A DNA stretch of 64,000 nucleotides from Streptomyces sp. STR69 (GCF_024519455.1 NZ_JALJRY010000016.1:177534-241533); one strand, 5' to 3'. Shown: positions 17,231 through 25,336, counted from the first letter of the stretch. Program-made: numbers and translations. The notes: generated by a model from the sequence alone, not told the origin.

Positions 17231-18612
17231 TGACCGACCTGACGACGCTCCTGGAGGCGGGTGGTCCCCTCGCCGCGATCGGTGGCGGGGCCGCCTACAC
17301 CCGGGCCAAGCACCCGGCCGCGTACTGGTCCACGATCGGCCTGCCGATATCCACAACCCGCCTGCTCAGCTCGTACGGCTCGGTCATGGAGGCCTGCGGC
17401 CTGACCGTCGCCCCGTCCCGGCTGCGCATCCTCGCCGTCAAAGCCACCACCCGCCGCGAGGTCCGCCCCGTACCGCCGCGCCGGGGCATCATCCGACCCA
17501 CCACGACCGGCTTGCGGATACGTCTGCGGCTCGCCCCGGGCCAGGAACCCGCCGACGTCGCCGCCTCCGCCGAACGGCTGCGGCACGCCTGGGGAGTTCA
17601 CGCCGTCTACGTCACCACCCTCAAGCCCGGCGTCGTCGAACTCCGGCTCGTCGGCTACGACGTACTGCGCCGGGTCCGCATGCCCCGCACCCGCAAACTC
17701 CCGTCCGGCCTCCTGAAAGTGCCGGTCGCTCTGCGGGAGGACGCCACCCCGTTCGTACGCGACTACCGCACCGTTCCGCATCAACTCACCCTCGGCGCAA
17801 CCCTGTCCGGCAAGTCCATGTACCTGCGCCACCTGGTCGCCGGACTCGCCCGACAGCCGGTCGCCCTGGTCGGCATCGACTGCAAGCGGGGCGTGGAACT
17901 GTCCCCGTTCGCTGCCCGGCTCTCGGCCCTGGCCACCGACCCGGACCAGGCGGCCGACCTGCTGCCCGCGCTCATCGACGAGATGGAGGAACGCTACGAC
18001 CTGATCAAGTCCCGACAGGGCGTCGCCCCCAACCCCCCCGACGAGGAGATCACTTCAGACATCTGGGGCCTGCCCGAACGCGAACGCCCGGTCCCGATCG
18101 TGCTGTTCGTTGACGAGGTTGCCGAACTCTTCCTCGTCGCCACCCGCAAGGACGAGGAACGGCGTGACGAGATGGTCACCCAGCTCATCCGGCTCGCTCA
18201 GCTCGGCCGCGCCGCCGGCATCTACCTGGAGGTCTGCGGGCAGCGCTTCGGCGCCGAACTCGGCAAGGGCGCCACCATGCTCCGCGCCCAGCTCACCGGC
18301 CGTGTCTGTCACCGCGTCAACGACGAAGCCTCCGCCAAAATGGCACTCGGCGACATCGCCCCCGAAGCCGTCGGCGCCGCCTGCGCCATCGCCCCCGAAC
18401 GCCCCGGCCTGGCCGTAGCGGGGGATACCTCCGGTGGCTGGTCCCGCATCCGCACCCCGTACCTGTCCCTTGGCGACGCCGCTGAAATCTGCCGCGACTC
18501 CGCGCACCTGGTCCCCGACCTGCCCGCGCTCAAGCGTTTCCAGCCGTACGCACCCGCGCAACCGGTCAAGGCCCCGGGCCCCAACGTCCAGCCGCGCCCG
18601 GCAACCAACTGA
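17230..18612 (+). CDS. traSA: FtsK/SpoIIIE-type conjugal transfer ATPase
   Basis: A 460-residue protein from ATG 17230. The FtsK-like motor has Walker A GATLSGKSMYLRH near residue 200 and Walker B PIVLFVDEVAEL near residue 300, then RLAQLGRAAGIYLEVCGQRF. Short N-terminal hydrophobic stretches may tether it to the membrane. In streptomycete elements a single Tra of this type moves double-stranded DNA between hyphae, binding clt sites. No relaxase is present in element B, consistent with that mechanism. It is followed by spd-type genes for mycelial spreading. Confidence 0.9.
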   Translation: MTDLTTLLEAGGPLAAIGGGAAYTRAKHPAAYWSTIGLPISTTRLLSSYGSVMEACGLTVAPSRLRILAVKATTRREVRPVPPRRGIIRPTTTGLRIRLRLAPGQEPADVAASAERLRHAWGVHAVYVTTLKPGVVELRLVGYDVLRRVRMPRTRKLPSGLLKVPVALREDATPFVRDYRTVPHQLTLGATLSGKSMYLRHLVAGLARQPVALVGIDCKRGVELSPFAARLSALATDPDQAADLLPALIDEMEERYDLIKSRQGVAPNPPDEEITSDIWGLPERERPVPIVLFVDEVAELFLVATRKDEERRDEMVTQLIRLAQLGRAAGIYLEVCGQRFGAELGKGATMLRAQLTGRVCHRVNDEASAKMALGDIAPEAVGAACAIAPERPGLAVAGDTSGGWSRIRTPYLSLGDAAEICRDSAHLVPDLPALKRFQPYAPAQPVKAPGPNVQPRPATN

Positions 18613-18694
18613 CCTTTTCCGACCCCGGTTTGGCGTGACCGCCTCGCGCCAGGTCCCTACCCCTCCCATGCCCGAACCCGGAAGGAGCCGCATC

Positions 18695-19336
18695 ATGCGC
18701 GCCCAACTGGCCCGCGTCGACGCGGTGCTCGTCCAAGCACTCATCGCCGCCGCCCTCTCCTTCGCCCACCTGCACGACATCGCCTCGGCGGCTGGACAGG
18801 ACGGGTGGAAAGCGTGGGCCTACCCCATCAGCGTCGACCTGCTCCTCGTCGCCGCCTGGCGCCGACTGCGGACCGGCGAGGCGAAGGCCTCCGGCTGGTG
18901 CTGGTTCGTCATCGCGCTGACCGCATCCCTCGGCGCGAACGTCGCCACCGCCGGCCTGCTCGACCTCGGCGACGTCCCCGCCTGGCTGCGCATCCTCGTC
19001 GCGGGCTGGCCCGCCGTCGCCTTCCTCGGCGGGACCCTCCTCGCCCACACCACAACGCCCCCAGCACCCACCGACATTGAGGTCGTCGACGTCCAAGAGG
19101 AGGCACCCGAACCCCCGCCTCAGACGCCCGCGCAACCGGCTGCCATCGAGGCACCACCCGAGCGCCCCGCCGTGCCGGTCCCGGCCGCCCTGATCGAGCA
19201 CGCCCGCAAAGTCGCCGCCGAGCACCACACCCGCACCGGCACCCCCATCGACACCCCGACCCTCCGCGCCCGCCTCGGCGTCCCCGCACCCATGGCCGAA
19301 GCCATCGCCGCCCACCTCACACCGACAGGAAGTTGA
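18695..19336 (+). CDS. SpdB-like DUF2637 membrane protein
   Basis: A 213-residue protein. The start is ATG 18695, chosen over ATG 18668 because GGAAGGAG lies just before it. Four hydrophobic segments (VLVQALIAAALSFAHLHDIA, VDLLLVAAWRRL, GWCWFVIALTASLGANVATA, ILVAGWPAVAFLGGTLLA) match DUF2637. A Pro-rich linker and a C-terminal helix-turn-helix-like tail follow. SpdB-type proteins assist intramycelial plasmid spreading with Tra. A similar protein occurs at 44449-45345 in the other element. Confidence 0.8.
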   Translation: MRAQLARVDAVLVQALIAAALSFAHLHDIASAAGQDGWKAWAYPISVDLLLVAAWRRLRTGEAKASGWCWFVIALTASLGANVATAGLLDLGDVPAWLRILVAGWPAVAFLGGTLLAHTTTPPAPTDIEVVDVQEEAPEPPPQTPAQPAAIEAPPERPAVPVPAALIEHARKVAAEHHTRTGTPIDTPTLRARLGVPAPMAEAIAAHLTPTGS

Positions 19337-19339
19337 CCC

Positions 19340-19522
19340 GTGCCCCTCACCTTCAACACCGCCGCCGACTACCTCGACGCGGCCCGCGAGATGGCCCGCA
19401 GCAACCGATGGGCACTGGCCCGGCTCCTCGCCGAGGAAGCTGCCGACCGGACCTCGGACCCGGCCCAAGCTGCCCGCATCCTCGCCGAGTTCCCCGCCCC
19501 GAACCGCCGAGAGGAGGACTGA
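19340..19522 (+). CDS. Small spd-region protein
   Basis: A 60-residue acidic helical protein (YLDAAREMARSNRWALARLL, DPAQAARILAEF) from GTG 19340, starting 3 bases after the previous stop. The tight packing supports a real gene in the transfer operon. Its function is unknown. Confidence 0.6.
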   Translation: MPLTFNTAADYLDAAREMARSNRWALARLLAEEAADRTSDPAQAARILAEFPAPNRREED

Positions 19523-19524
19523 CG

Positions 19525-19716
19525 ATGACCGCCAACCGCCGCTTCCGCAACGTCATCCGCATCGGCCCCGTCCAGGTCGCCACGTCCTACGACGACCGGG
19601 GCCAGGAGAAGCACACCGCCGCCTGCACCGCGCCACGCTGCGGCGCCTCGCACGACTACGACAGCCGCGCCGCCGCCGAGTTGGCCGCGCACACCCACCG
19701 CTGCCCCGTCCGCTGA
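19525..19716 (+). CDS. Small protein with Cys/His zinc-finger-like pattern
   Basis: A 63-residue protein from ATG 19525, with GAGAGGAGG a few bases before the start. The second half has CTAPRCGASHDYDSRAAAEL followed by AAHTHRC, a CxxxxC...HxHxxC arrangement that could bind zinc. It starts 2 bases after the previous stop. AICEs often carry such a 'mobile element transfer' protein here; the role is unproven. Confidence 0.65.
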   Translation: MTANRRFRNVIRIGPVQVATSYDDRGQEKHTAACTAPRCGASHDYDSRAAAELAAHTHRCPVR

Positions 19717-19732
19717 AAGGGAGTTCCACCCC

Positions 19733-19927
19733 GTGACCGTCAGCCTGCCGCTCGTCGTCGTCCTCGGCTTCTTCGCCTGGGGAGCGGTCAAGTTCCTCGG
19801 TGTCCGTACCTGGATCGTCGTGCTGGTCGCCCTGTTCGGCTTCTGGCTCTCGCACACCTTCCTCGCCCCCGCCATCGAGTCCGGCACGCGCTCCGGCGTG
19901 GGTGTCGTAAACGGCTCACATGACTAG
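19733..19927 (+). CDS. Small membrane protein, SpdD-like position
   Basis: A 64-residue protein from GTG 19733 with two hydrophobic segments (LPLVVVLGFFAWGAVKF and WIVVLVALFGFWLSH). It lies in the spd cluster between tra and rep. Probably an inner-membrane component of the spreading apparatus, by position only. Confidence 0.6.
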   Translation: MTVSLPLVVVLGFFAWGAVKFLGVRTWIVVLVALFGFWLSHTFLAPAIESGTRSGVGVVNGSHD

Positions 19928-19940
19928 ACGAGTAGATGAG
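19921..19940. promoter_or_regulatory. GntR-type operator copy 5
   Basis: TGACTAGACGAGTAGATGAG contains the TAGACGAGTAGATGAG half-sites seen at 16767-16860. It overlaps the end of the previous gene and the leader of the 19953 gene, suggesting an internal repressor-controlled promoter for the spd/rep/xis/int section. Confidence 0.45.
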
Positions 19941-19952
19941 AGAGGGTTCGTC

Positions 19953-20198
19953 GTGTTCCTGCCCAAGTACCCCGACAACCCGACCCCGCCGCCCGCACAC
20001 ACCCACACCCCGGCCGACCCGATGCCCGCACGGCGCTCGCTCCCGCCGGTCGCCGTCGACCGCAACACGGTCGTCGCCCTGATCGTCGGCGGAGTCGTCC
20101 TCACCGCGCTCCTGGCCGCCGTCGCCGTAACAGCCATCTCCGTGGCCATCGCCGCCGTGGTCCTGCGCTCGATGCTCCGCGACCACCACCGGCGCTGA
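19953..20198 (+). CDS. Small membrane protein of the spd cluster
   Basis: An 81-residue protein. GTG 19953 is preferred over ATG 19920 because AGAGAGGG precedes it and the operator lies between them. It has a Pro-rich N-terminus (YPDNPTPPPAHTHTP), then one long transmembrane segment (TVVALIVGGVVLTALLAAVA). Position suggests a spreading protein. Confidence 0.6.
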   Translation: MFLPKYPDNPTPPPAHTHTPADPMPARRSLPPVAVDRNTVVALIVGGVVLTALLAAVAVTAISVAIAAVVLRSMLRDHHRR

Positions 20199-20305
20199 AC
20201 GACTCCCGGAACGACCCCTGGCCTCCGGGGCGGCGGCACACGACCAAGCATTTCGCCGCCCCGGGGCCCGTCTCTCCTGACCGAGCCAGCCAGAAGGAGC
20301 AAGCC

Positions 20306-21655
20306 ATCTTCACCCGCCCCACCCCGGCCCCACTCCCCGAACTAGCGAACCTGGCCGCGCAAGGCACCCTCCCGGGTATCCTCCGCCAGCTCTCCGGCCT
20401 CGGCGGCTGCACCAACCCCATCCGCCTCGACGGCCACCGCACCGAATACGACGTCAACACCACAACCGGCGAGATCGGCACGGTCCTCCACCACCTCGAT
20501 TCCTCGACGCTCCCGGCCGGCCAACTCCTCGTCCGCTGCAACAACCGCCGCACCACTCGCTGCGCGGCCTGCTCCGAGGTCTACCGCCGCGACACCTTCC
20601 ACCTGATCACCTCCGGCCTGCGCGGCGGCAAGGGCACCTCCGAACACGTCGCCACCCACCCCCGCGTCTTCGCCACCTTCACCGCCCCCGGCTTCGGCCC
20701 GGTCCACAATCGCCGCACTGACGGCCGCCCATGCCGCTGTGGCACCCCCCACGCCCAGGACGACGACACCCTCGGCACCCCACTCAACCCGGACACCTAC
20801 GACTACGAAGCCGCCGTCCTCTGGAACGCACACGCCGGTCCCCTCTGGCGCCGCTTCTCCACCTACCTGCGCCGAGAGGTCGCCAAGCGCGCAGGCCTCT
20901 CCCAACGCCGCTTCCGCGACCACGCGCGCGTGTCCTTCGCCAAGGTCGCCGAGTACCAGAAGCGAGGAGCCGTCCACTTCCACGCAGTCATCCGCATCGA
21001 CGGCCCCACCGGCGGCGACACCCCACCCCCGCCCTGGGCCACCGCCGACCTGCTCACCGACGCCATCCGCACCGCGACCGCCAAAGTCCAAGTCGACGGC
21101 CCAACCATCGACGGCCGCGCCCACACCTTCACCTTCGGCCGCCAACTCGACGTCCGCACCATCCGATCCGCCGACTTCAACGACGGCCAGGAACTCACCG
21201 AACGAGCCGTCGCCGCCTACATCGCCAAGTACGCCACCAAGGGCGCCGAAACCGCGACGGGAGCTCTCGACCGCCCGCTCAAGTTCGCCGCCGAACTCGC
21301 CCACCTCGACATCAGCGACCACGCCCGCCGCCTCATCCGCACTGCCTGGACCCTCGGCGCCCGCAAGGACCTCGAACACCTCCGCCTGCGCGCCTGGGCC
21401 CACATGCTCGGCTTCCGCGGCCACTTCTCCACCAAATCCCGCCGCTACTCCACCACCCTCGGCGCCCTCCGCGACGCCCGAGCCGAATGGCGCCGCGCCC
21501 AAGCGACCCCCACGCCAACAGAACCCCACACCAACACGACATACGTCCTCGCCCACTGGGTCTTTGCCGGAACCGGCCTCTCGTCCACCGAAGCCTGGCT
21601 AGCCGAGACCCTCGAACCCGCCCTCGGAACGGAAGGAGAGCCCACCCGTGGCTGA
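20306..21655 (+). CDS. repSA: Rolling-circle replication initiator, RepSA-like, ATC start
   Basis: A 449-residue initiator. The frame is open from upstream of 20306 to 21655 but has no ATG, GTG or TTG before GTG 20930, which would cut off the first 208 residues. The codon correctly spaced behind AGAAGGAG (20292-20299) is ATC at 20306. The coding sequence from there is well conserved in style, with Cys pairs (RCNNRRTTRCAACSEVYRR; PCRCGTPH), the HUH motif AVHFHAVIRID near residue 220, and a candidate nicking tyrosine in AAYIAKYATKG. It should nick the element origin to start rolling-circle copying after excision. Either AUC initiation or a point mutation of ATG is implied. It overlaps xis by 8 bases. 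Confidence 0.8.
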   Translation: MFTRPTPAPLPELANLAAQGTLPGILRQLSGLGGCTNPIRLDGHRTEYDVNTTTGEIGTVLHHLDSSTLPAGQLLVRCNNRRTTRCAACSEVYRRDTFHLITSGLRGGKGTSEHVATHPRVFATFTAPGFGPVHNRRTDGRPCRCGTPHAQDDDTLGTPLNPDTYDYEAAVLWNAHAGPLWRRFSTYLRREVAKRAGLSQRRFRDHARVSFAKVAEYQKRGAVHFHAVIRIDGPTGGDTPPPPWATADLLTDAIRTATAKVQVDGPTIDGRAHTFTFGRQLDVRTIRSADFNDGQELTERAVAAYIAKYATKGAETATGALDRPLKFAAELAHLDISDHARRLIRTAWTLGARKDLEHLRLRAWAHMLGFRGHFSTKSRRYSTTLGALRDARAEWRRAQATPTPTEPHTNTTYVLAHWVFAGTGLSSTEAWLAETLEPALGTEGEPTRG

Positions 21656-21881
21656 GCCGCGAGCCCTGACCGCTGTCCCGGAACTGGCCGACCCGTCCTT
21701 GGTCCTGCTGACCGTCGAAGAGGCGGCACGGCGACTCCGTATCGGCCGTACAACCTGCTTCAAGCTCGTGCTCGCGGGCGAGATCGAATCGGTCACGGTC
21801 GGCCGCCTACGCCGAGTTCCGGCTGAGGCGCTGCCCGCCTACGTCACCCAACTCCGCCGCCGTCCCTCCGTAGCGGCCTGA
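21648..21881 (+). CDS. xis: Excisionase, helix-turn-helix
   Basis: A 77-residue protein from GTG 21648, overlapping the end of the Rep gene. It has the AlpA/MerR-like excisionase fold: LTVEEAARRLRIGRTTCFKL then SVTVGRLRRVPAEAL. It bends DNA at the element ends and directs the integrase to excision. It is 10 bases upstream of the integrase start and cotranscribed with it. Confidence 0.9.
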   Translation: MAEPRALTAVPELADPSLVLLTVEEAARRLRIGRTTCFKLVLAGEIESVTVGRLRRVPAEALPAYVTQLRRRPSVAA

Positions 21882-21891
21882 GGTGGGCGAC

Positions 21892-23142
21892 ATGGCAGAG
21901 ACCAAACGCACTCGCCAGCCCAACGGCGCCTCGTCCATCTACCTCGGCAAGGACGGCAAATGGCACGGCCGCGTGACGGTCGGCGTCCGCGATGACGGCA
22001 AGCCTGACCGCCGCCACGTCGAGCGGAAGACGAAAGCCGAAGTGACCAAGGCGGTCCGCGAGTTGGAACGGGCCCGCGACGACAAGAAGCTCCGGAAGCC
22101 GGGCAAGGGCTGGACCGTCCAGGCCTGGCTTGAGCACTGGGTCGAGAACATCGCCAAGCCGTACGTCTCCGAGAACACGTACGCCGGGTACGAGGTGGAC
22201 GTACGTGTCCACCTGGTCCCGGGCCTCGGCGCCCACCGACTCGATCGGCTGGAGCCCGAGCACCTGGAGCGCTTCTACCAAAAGATGCAGAGCAACGGCA
22301 GCGCGGCCGGCACCGCCCACCACGTGCACCGCACCGTCCGTACCGCCCTCAGCGAGGCAGTACGGCGCGGACACGTGCCCACCAACGCGGCCGAGATCGC
22401 CAAGGCGCCTCGACTCGAAGAGGAGGACATCGAGCCGTTCACGATCGAGGAGGTTCAGAGCCTGCTCGTCGAAGCGGCCAAGCTCCGCAACAGCGCGCGG
22501 TGGGTCGTCGCCTTGGCGCTCGGCCTCCGGCAGGGTGAGGCTCTTGGCCTGCACTGGGAAGATGTCGACCTCGCCTCGGGATACGTCCGTATTCGCAAGA
22601 ACCGGCTCCGCCCCAAGTACGCGCACGGCTGCGGCGCCAACCCGTGTGGCCGGAAAGCCGGTTACTGCCCCAAGCGGGAGCAGACCCGGCGCGAGCACAA
22701 GTCCACCAAGTCACGCGCGGGCCGACGCACCATCGGCCTTCCCGACCCGCTGATCAAGATTCTCCGCCAGCACCAGGAGGCCCAGGAGCGGGAGCGGATC
22801 GCGGCCGGCACCGACTGGGAAGGCAAGGGGTACGTCTTCGCCTCGCCGATCGGCGGCCCTCTCAGCCCCAACACCGACTTCCACACCTGGAAGCGACTCC
22901 TCAGGGACGCGGGCGTGCGCAACGGCCGTCTCCACGACGCTCGCCACACCGCCGCGACCGTTCTCCTGATCCTGGGGGTCCCTGACGTCGTGATCGACTC
23001 GATCATGGGTTGGGAGCCCGGGGGAGCGGCCCGGATGCGCGCTCGGTACATGCACGTGACGGGGACCATGCTTCGCAAAGTCGCCCAGCAAGTTGGCGAC
23101 GCCCTTTGGGAGCTCCCGAAAACGGACTCAGAGACAAACTGA
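21892..23142 (+). CDS. int: Tyrosine integrase of element B
   Basis: A 416-residue protein. ATG 21892 is chosen because GAGGTGG precedes it (GTG 21883 is in frame). It has an arm-binding AP2-like N-terminus (NGASSIYLGKDGKWHGRVTV), a SAM-like core-binding domain, and a catalytic domain with arginine in LALGLRQGEALGL, HDARHTAA, GW and tyrosine in RARYMHV. Between box I and box II there is an inserted Cys-rich loop (HGCGANPCGRKAGYCPKR), possibly zinc-binding. It recombines at the tRNA-Ser(GGA) 3' end; att3 begins 25 bases after the stop. Nearly identical to the pseudogene at 3615-4560. Confidence 0.95.
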   Translation: MAETKRTRQPNGASSIYLGKDGKWHGRVTVGVRDDGKPDRRHVERKTKAEVTKAVRELERARDDKKLRKPGKGWTVQAWLEHWVENIAKPYVSENTYAGYEVDVRVHLVPGLGAHRLDRLEPEHLERFYQKMQSNGSAAGTAHHVHRTVRTALSEAVRRGHVPTNAAEIAKAPRLEEEDIEPFTIEEVQSLLVEAAKLRNSARWVVALALGLRQGEALGLHWEDVDLASGYVRIRKNRLRPKYAHGCGANPCGRKAGYCPKREQTRREHKSTKSRAGRRTIGLPDPLIKILRQHQEAQERERIAAGTDWEGKGYVFASPIGGPLSPNTDFHTWKRLLRDAGVRNGRLHDARHTAATVLLILGVPDVVIDSIMGWEPGGAARMRARYMHVTGTMLRKVAQQVGDALWELPKTDSETN

Positions 23143-23159
23143 GACGGAAACTGAGACGG
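23140..23159 (+). repeat. Element B arm-type repeat, right end
   Basis: TGAGACGGAAACTGAGACGG, overlapping the integrase stop and identical to 9193-9212. Together they bracket element B. Confidence 0.6.
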
Positions 23160-23166
23160 ACAACGA

Positions 23167-23277
23167 CGAAGGGCCCCACCGCGAACGGTGGGGCCCTTCG
23201 ACATCGTGCCCGGTGAGGCACTGGCGGAGGATACGAGATTCGAACTCGTGAGGGGTTGCCCCCAACACGCTTTCCAA
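23167..23277. repeat. att3: 111-bp direct repeat with tRNA-Ser 3' half
   Basis: Third identical copy. The tRNA-Ser 3' half runs 23277-23222 on the minus strand, and again the 5' half is absent. The identity to att1 continues on the right for about 16 bases (to the CTGGGGG stretch) before diverging. Since no complete tRNA-Ser follows, another element (E) must lie to the right. Confidence 0.9.
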
Positions 23278-23669
23278 ATGTTCGTCTGGGGGTACGGGGA
23301 GGGACGGGCGCGTTCTGACCTGCGGCGGAGAGGCCGGCCGGTGGGCCGTTGAACGGTCCCGGACGTGGGTGAATGAGACCAGGATTGAGACCACGGTGTT
23401 CGGTCAGGGTCTCGCCGGTTGAGAGGTGGATGGCAGCTGGCCGTGGCGAGTTCGAGCCTGAACCGGCGACTCCTCTGTCCCAGGCGTTCTTGGGCTACGT
23501 GGCGAAGGTCCTCCCGGCAGGCTTCCAACCCGGCACAGTCCTCAGCCTGGACACCCTGAAGAAGATCCAGCACTGCATGAATTCAGCAAGCTGATCCGGA
23601 GCCATTCCGGCGGGCCAGGGGCACCTTCGCTCCTTCTTGCCCTGTTCTGCTTCCCGAGTCGTCACAACG
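23278..23669. other. Left end of element E
   Basis: Carries TGAGACCAGGATTGAGACCA (23374-23393), a variant of the TGAGACG arm repeats of element B at a similar distance from the att core. One weak small gene (23430-23594) is possible. No matching right-hand arm repeat or att copy was found in the rest of the window. Confidence 0.45.
23430..23594 (+). CDS. Possible small hypothetical protein
   Basis: A 54-residue frame from ATG 23430 preceded by GAGAGG. The sequence (ATPLSQAFLGYVAKVLPAGF then VLSLDTLKKIQHCMNSAS) looks like a helical protein fragment. No family is recognised; it may be the remnant of a larger gene. Confidence 0.3.
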   Translation: MAAGRGEFEPEPATPLSQAFLGYVAKVLPAGFQPGTVLSLDTLKKIQHCMNSAS

Positions 23670-24887
23670 CTAGCTGTGACGGTTCGGATCACTTCCCAGG
23701 GCGAAGAGGGCTGCTGCGGCGGAAGCCAACGCAAGCGCGATGAACAGGCCGGGATAGCCGCCGAGCGGTCCTGCTAGCGCGGCTCCCGCGAATGGAGCTA
23801 GGGCGGATGCGATGGTGGCAGGCGCGGCCAGGAGCCCCGAGAGGCGTCCGTAGTGGGTGGTTCCCCAGCGGTCGGTGACGGCGGTGGCCTGGAGCAGGGT
23901 GAGGTTGCCGCGCACCATGCCGGCTGCGATCGCGATGCCCACGAGCAGGGGGAAGGGGCCGGAGACCATCGCGAATGCGGCGGTGGTGGTCCCGCCGAGG
24001 GCGATCAGTGTGACGGTGCGGGTGGTGACGCCGGTGCGGCGGGCGAGGGTCGCGTACAGGGTGCGGCCGAGGGTTTGTCCTGCGCCGCCCAGGCCGAGGG
24101 CCCAGGCGGCGGCGGTGGGGCTGGCGCCGCGTGCGATCAGCAGGGGCACGAGGGCAATGACGACGGCGTACATGGCGAAGCTGTTCAGCGTGAGGGCGGT
24201 GGCGAGCATCAGGAAGGGGCGGCTGCGGGTCACCGGCCCGCTGGAGCTGTCCTGTTGGGAGGGTGGCGCCGGTGCGGGTGGCCACGGTGCCCGGAGCGCG
24301 AGGGCGTGGGCGGGGATGGTGACGAGGGCCAGGAGCAGCGCGAGGACGGCGTACGTGCTGCGCCAGCTCAGGTGCTCGGCGAGGGTGGCGGTCAGCGGGG
24401 CGAAGGCGGTGGAGGCCAGTCCACCGGCGAGGGTGACGATGGTGAGGGCGCGGACGCGGTCGCTTCCCCACCAGCGGGTGAGGGCGGCGAAGGCGGGCTG
24501 GTAGAAGGTGGTGGCCATGGCCACGCCGGCCAGCAGCCAGGCGGCGGTGAAGGTGATCAGGTTGGGCGCGTAGGCGATGGCCAGCACGGCGACGACGCCC
24601 AGGGCGGAGCCGGTGGTCATCACGGCGCGCGGGCCTCGGCGGTCGATGATGCGGCCGACGGGTATGCCGGTGACGGCGGAGACGAGGAGTGCGCCCGAGA
24701 AGGCGGCGGTGGTGGAGGTGGCCGACCAGCCCGTGGCTGCGGTGATCTGCGGATTGAGGACGGGGAAGGCGTAGTAGACGATTCCCCAGCTGGTGATCTG
24801 GGTGGCGCACAGGGCGGGTAACGCGGCGCGAGGCCGTGACCGGTCTCCCGTTCCGGTCACGGCCTCGTCGGCGCGAAGGGTGGTCAT
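23670..24887 (-). CDS. MFS transporter of the arsenic island
   Basis: A 405-residue, roughly 12-helix major facilitator protein. The conserved loop 2-3 motif is GRIIDRRGPRAVM; repeated hydrophobic segments cover the rest, with a charged central loop (PAPPSQQDSSSGPVTRSRP). It starts 7 bases after the ArsI stop, so the two are cotranscribed. MFS exporters beside ArsI in actinobacterial ars operons are thought to export organoarsenicals or arsenite; the substrate is inferred from context only. Confidence 0.8.
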   Translation of the reverse strand: MTTLRADEAVTGTGDRSRPRAALPALCATQITSWGIVYYAFPVLNPQITAATGWSATSTTAAFSGALLVSAVTGIPVGRIIDRRGPRAVMTTGSALGVVAVLAIAYAPNLITFTAAWLLAGVAMATTFYQPAFAALTRWWGSDRVRALTIVTLAGGLASTAFAPLTATLAEHLSWRSTYAVLALLLALVTIPAHALALRAPWPPAPAPPSQQDSSSGPVTRSRPFLMLATALTLNSFAMYAVVIALVPLLIARGASPTAAAWALGLGGAGQTLGRTLYATLARRTGVTTRTVTLIALGGTTTAAFAMVSGPFPLLVGIAIAAGMVRGNLTLLQATAVTDRWGTTHYGRLSGLLAAPATIASALAPFAGAALAGPLGGYPGLFIALALASAAAALFALGSDPNRHS

Positions 24888-24894
24888 CGGCGGG

Positions 24895-25308
24895 TCAGCA
24901 GCAGCCGTCCGCGATGGCCGGTTCCTTCGAGCCGGTGTCGGCGTCGGCCTTGACGACGTACACCTCCCAGGGTTCCTGGCCGGGGCCGTGGACCCAGACC
25001 TTGTCCTGGAGGGCGTAGCAGCAGGTGGTGTCGTTCTCCTCGGCCGTGGTCAGGCCGGCCTCGCTCAGCCGGGTGGCGGCGGCGACCACGGCCTCGGTGC
25101 TGTCGACCTCGACGCCGAGGTGGTCCATGCGGGTCGCCTCGCCTGCGGTGCCTTCGATGAGGACGAGCTTGAGCGAGGGCTCGGCGATGGCGAAGTTGGC
25201 GTAGCCGTCGCGGAGTTTGGCGGGCTCGATGCCGAAGAGCTTCGTGTAGAAGGCGATGGACTCGGCGAGGTCGGGGACGCGGAGGGCGAGCTGTACGCGG
25301 GACGTCAT
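24895..25308 (-). CDS. arsI: ArsI/CadI-family C-As lyase
   Basis: A 137-residue vicinal-oxygen-chelate dioxygenase from ATG 25308 with AGGAGG upstream. Candidate metal ligands are Q6 (VQLALRVPDL), H63 (MDHLGVEV) and E115 (EPWEVYVV). The adjacent cysteines C96-C97 in TTCCYALQDKVWV are the hallmark arsenic-binding pair. The family cleaves the C-As bond of trivalent organoarsenicals such as methylarsenite. The C-terminus ends in a further CC pair. It lies in an operon with the flavoprotein upstream and the MFS exporter downstream. Confidence 0.85.
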   Translation of the reverse strand: MTSRVQLALRVPDLAESIAFYTKLFGIEPAKLRDGYANFAIAEPSLKLVLIEGTAGEATRMDHLGVEVDSTEAVVAAATRLSEAGLTTAEENDTTCCYALQDKVWVHGPGQEPWEVYVVKADADTGSKEPAIADGCC

Positions 25309-25336
25309 GGCGAACCTCCTGGGGTGGGTGGGGAGT

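Noticed and set aside
20731..21669. Arg/Pro/His-rich frame overlapping RepSA
   Set aside because: Typical out-of-frame translation of a Rep gene in GC-rich DNA. The in-frame product has the HUH and Cys motifs of rolling-circle initiators.
24577..24774. CRISPR-like or other repeat arrays in GC-rich stretches
   Set aside because: No regularly spaced identical direct repeats with unique spacers were seen here or elsewhere in the window; the repetition is codon-level GC bias.
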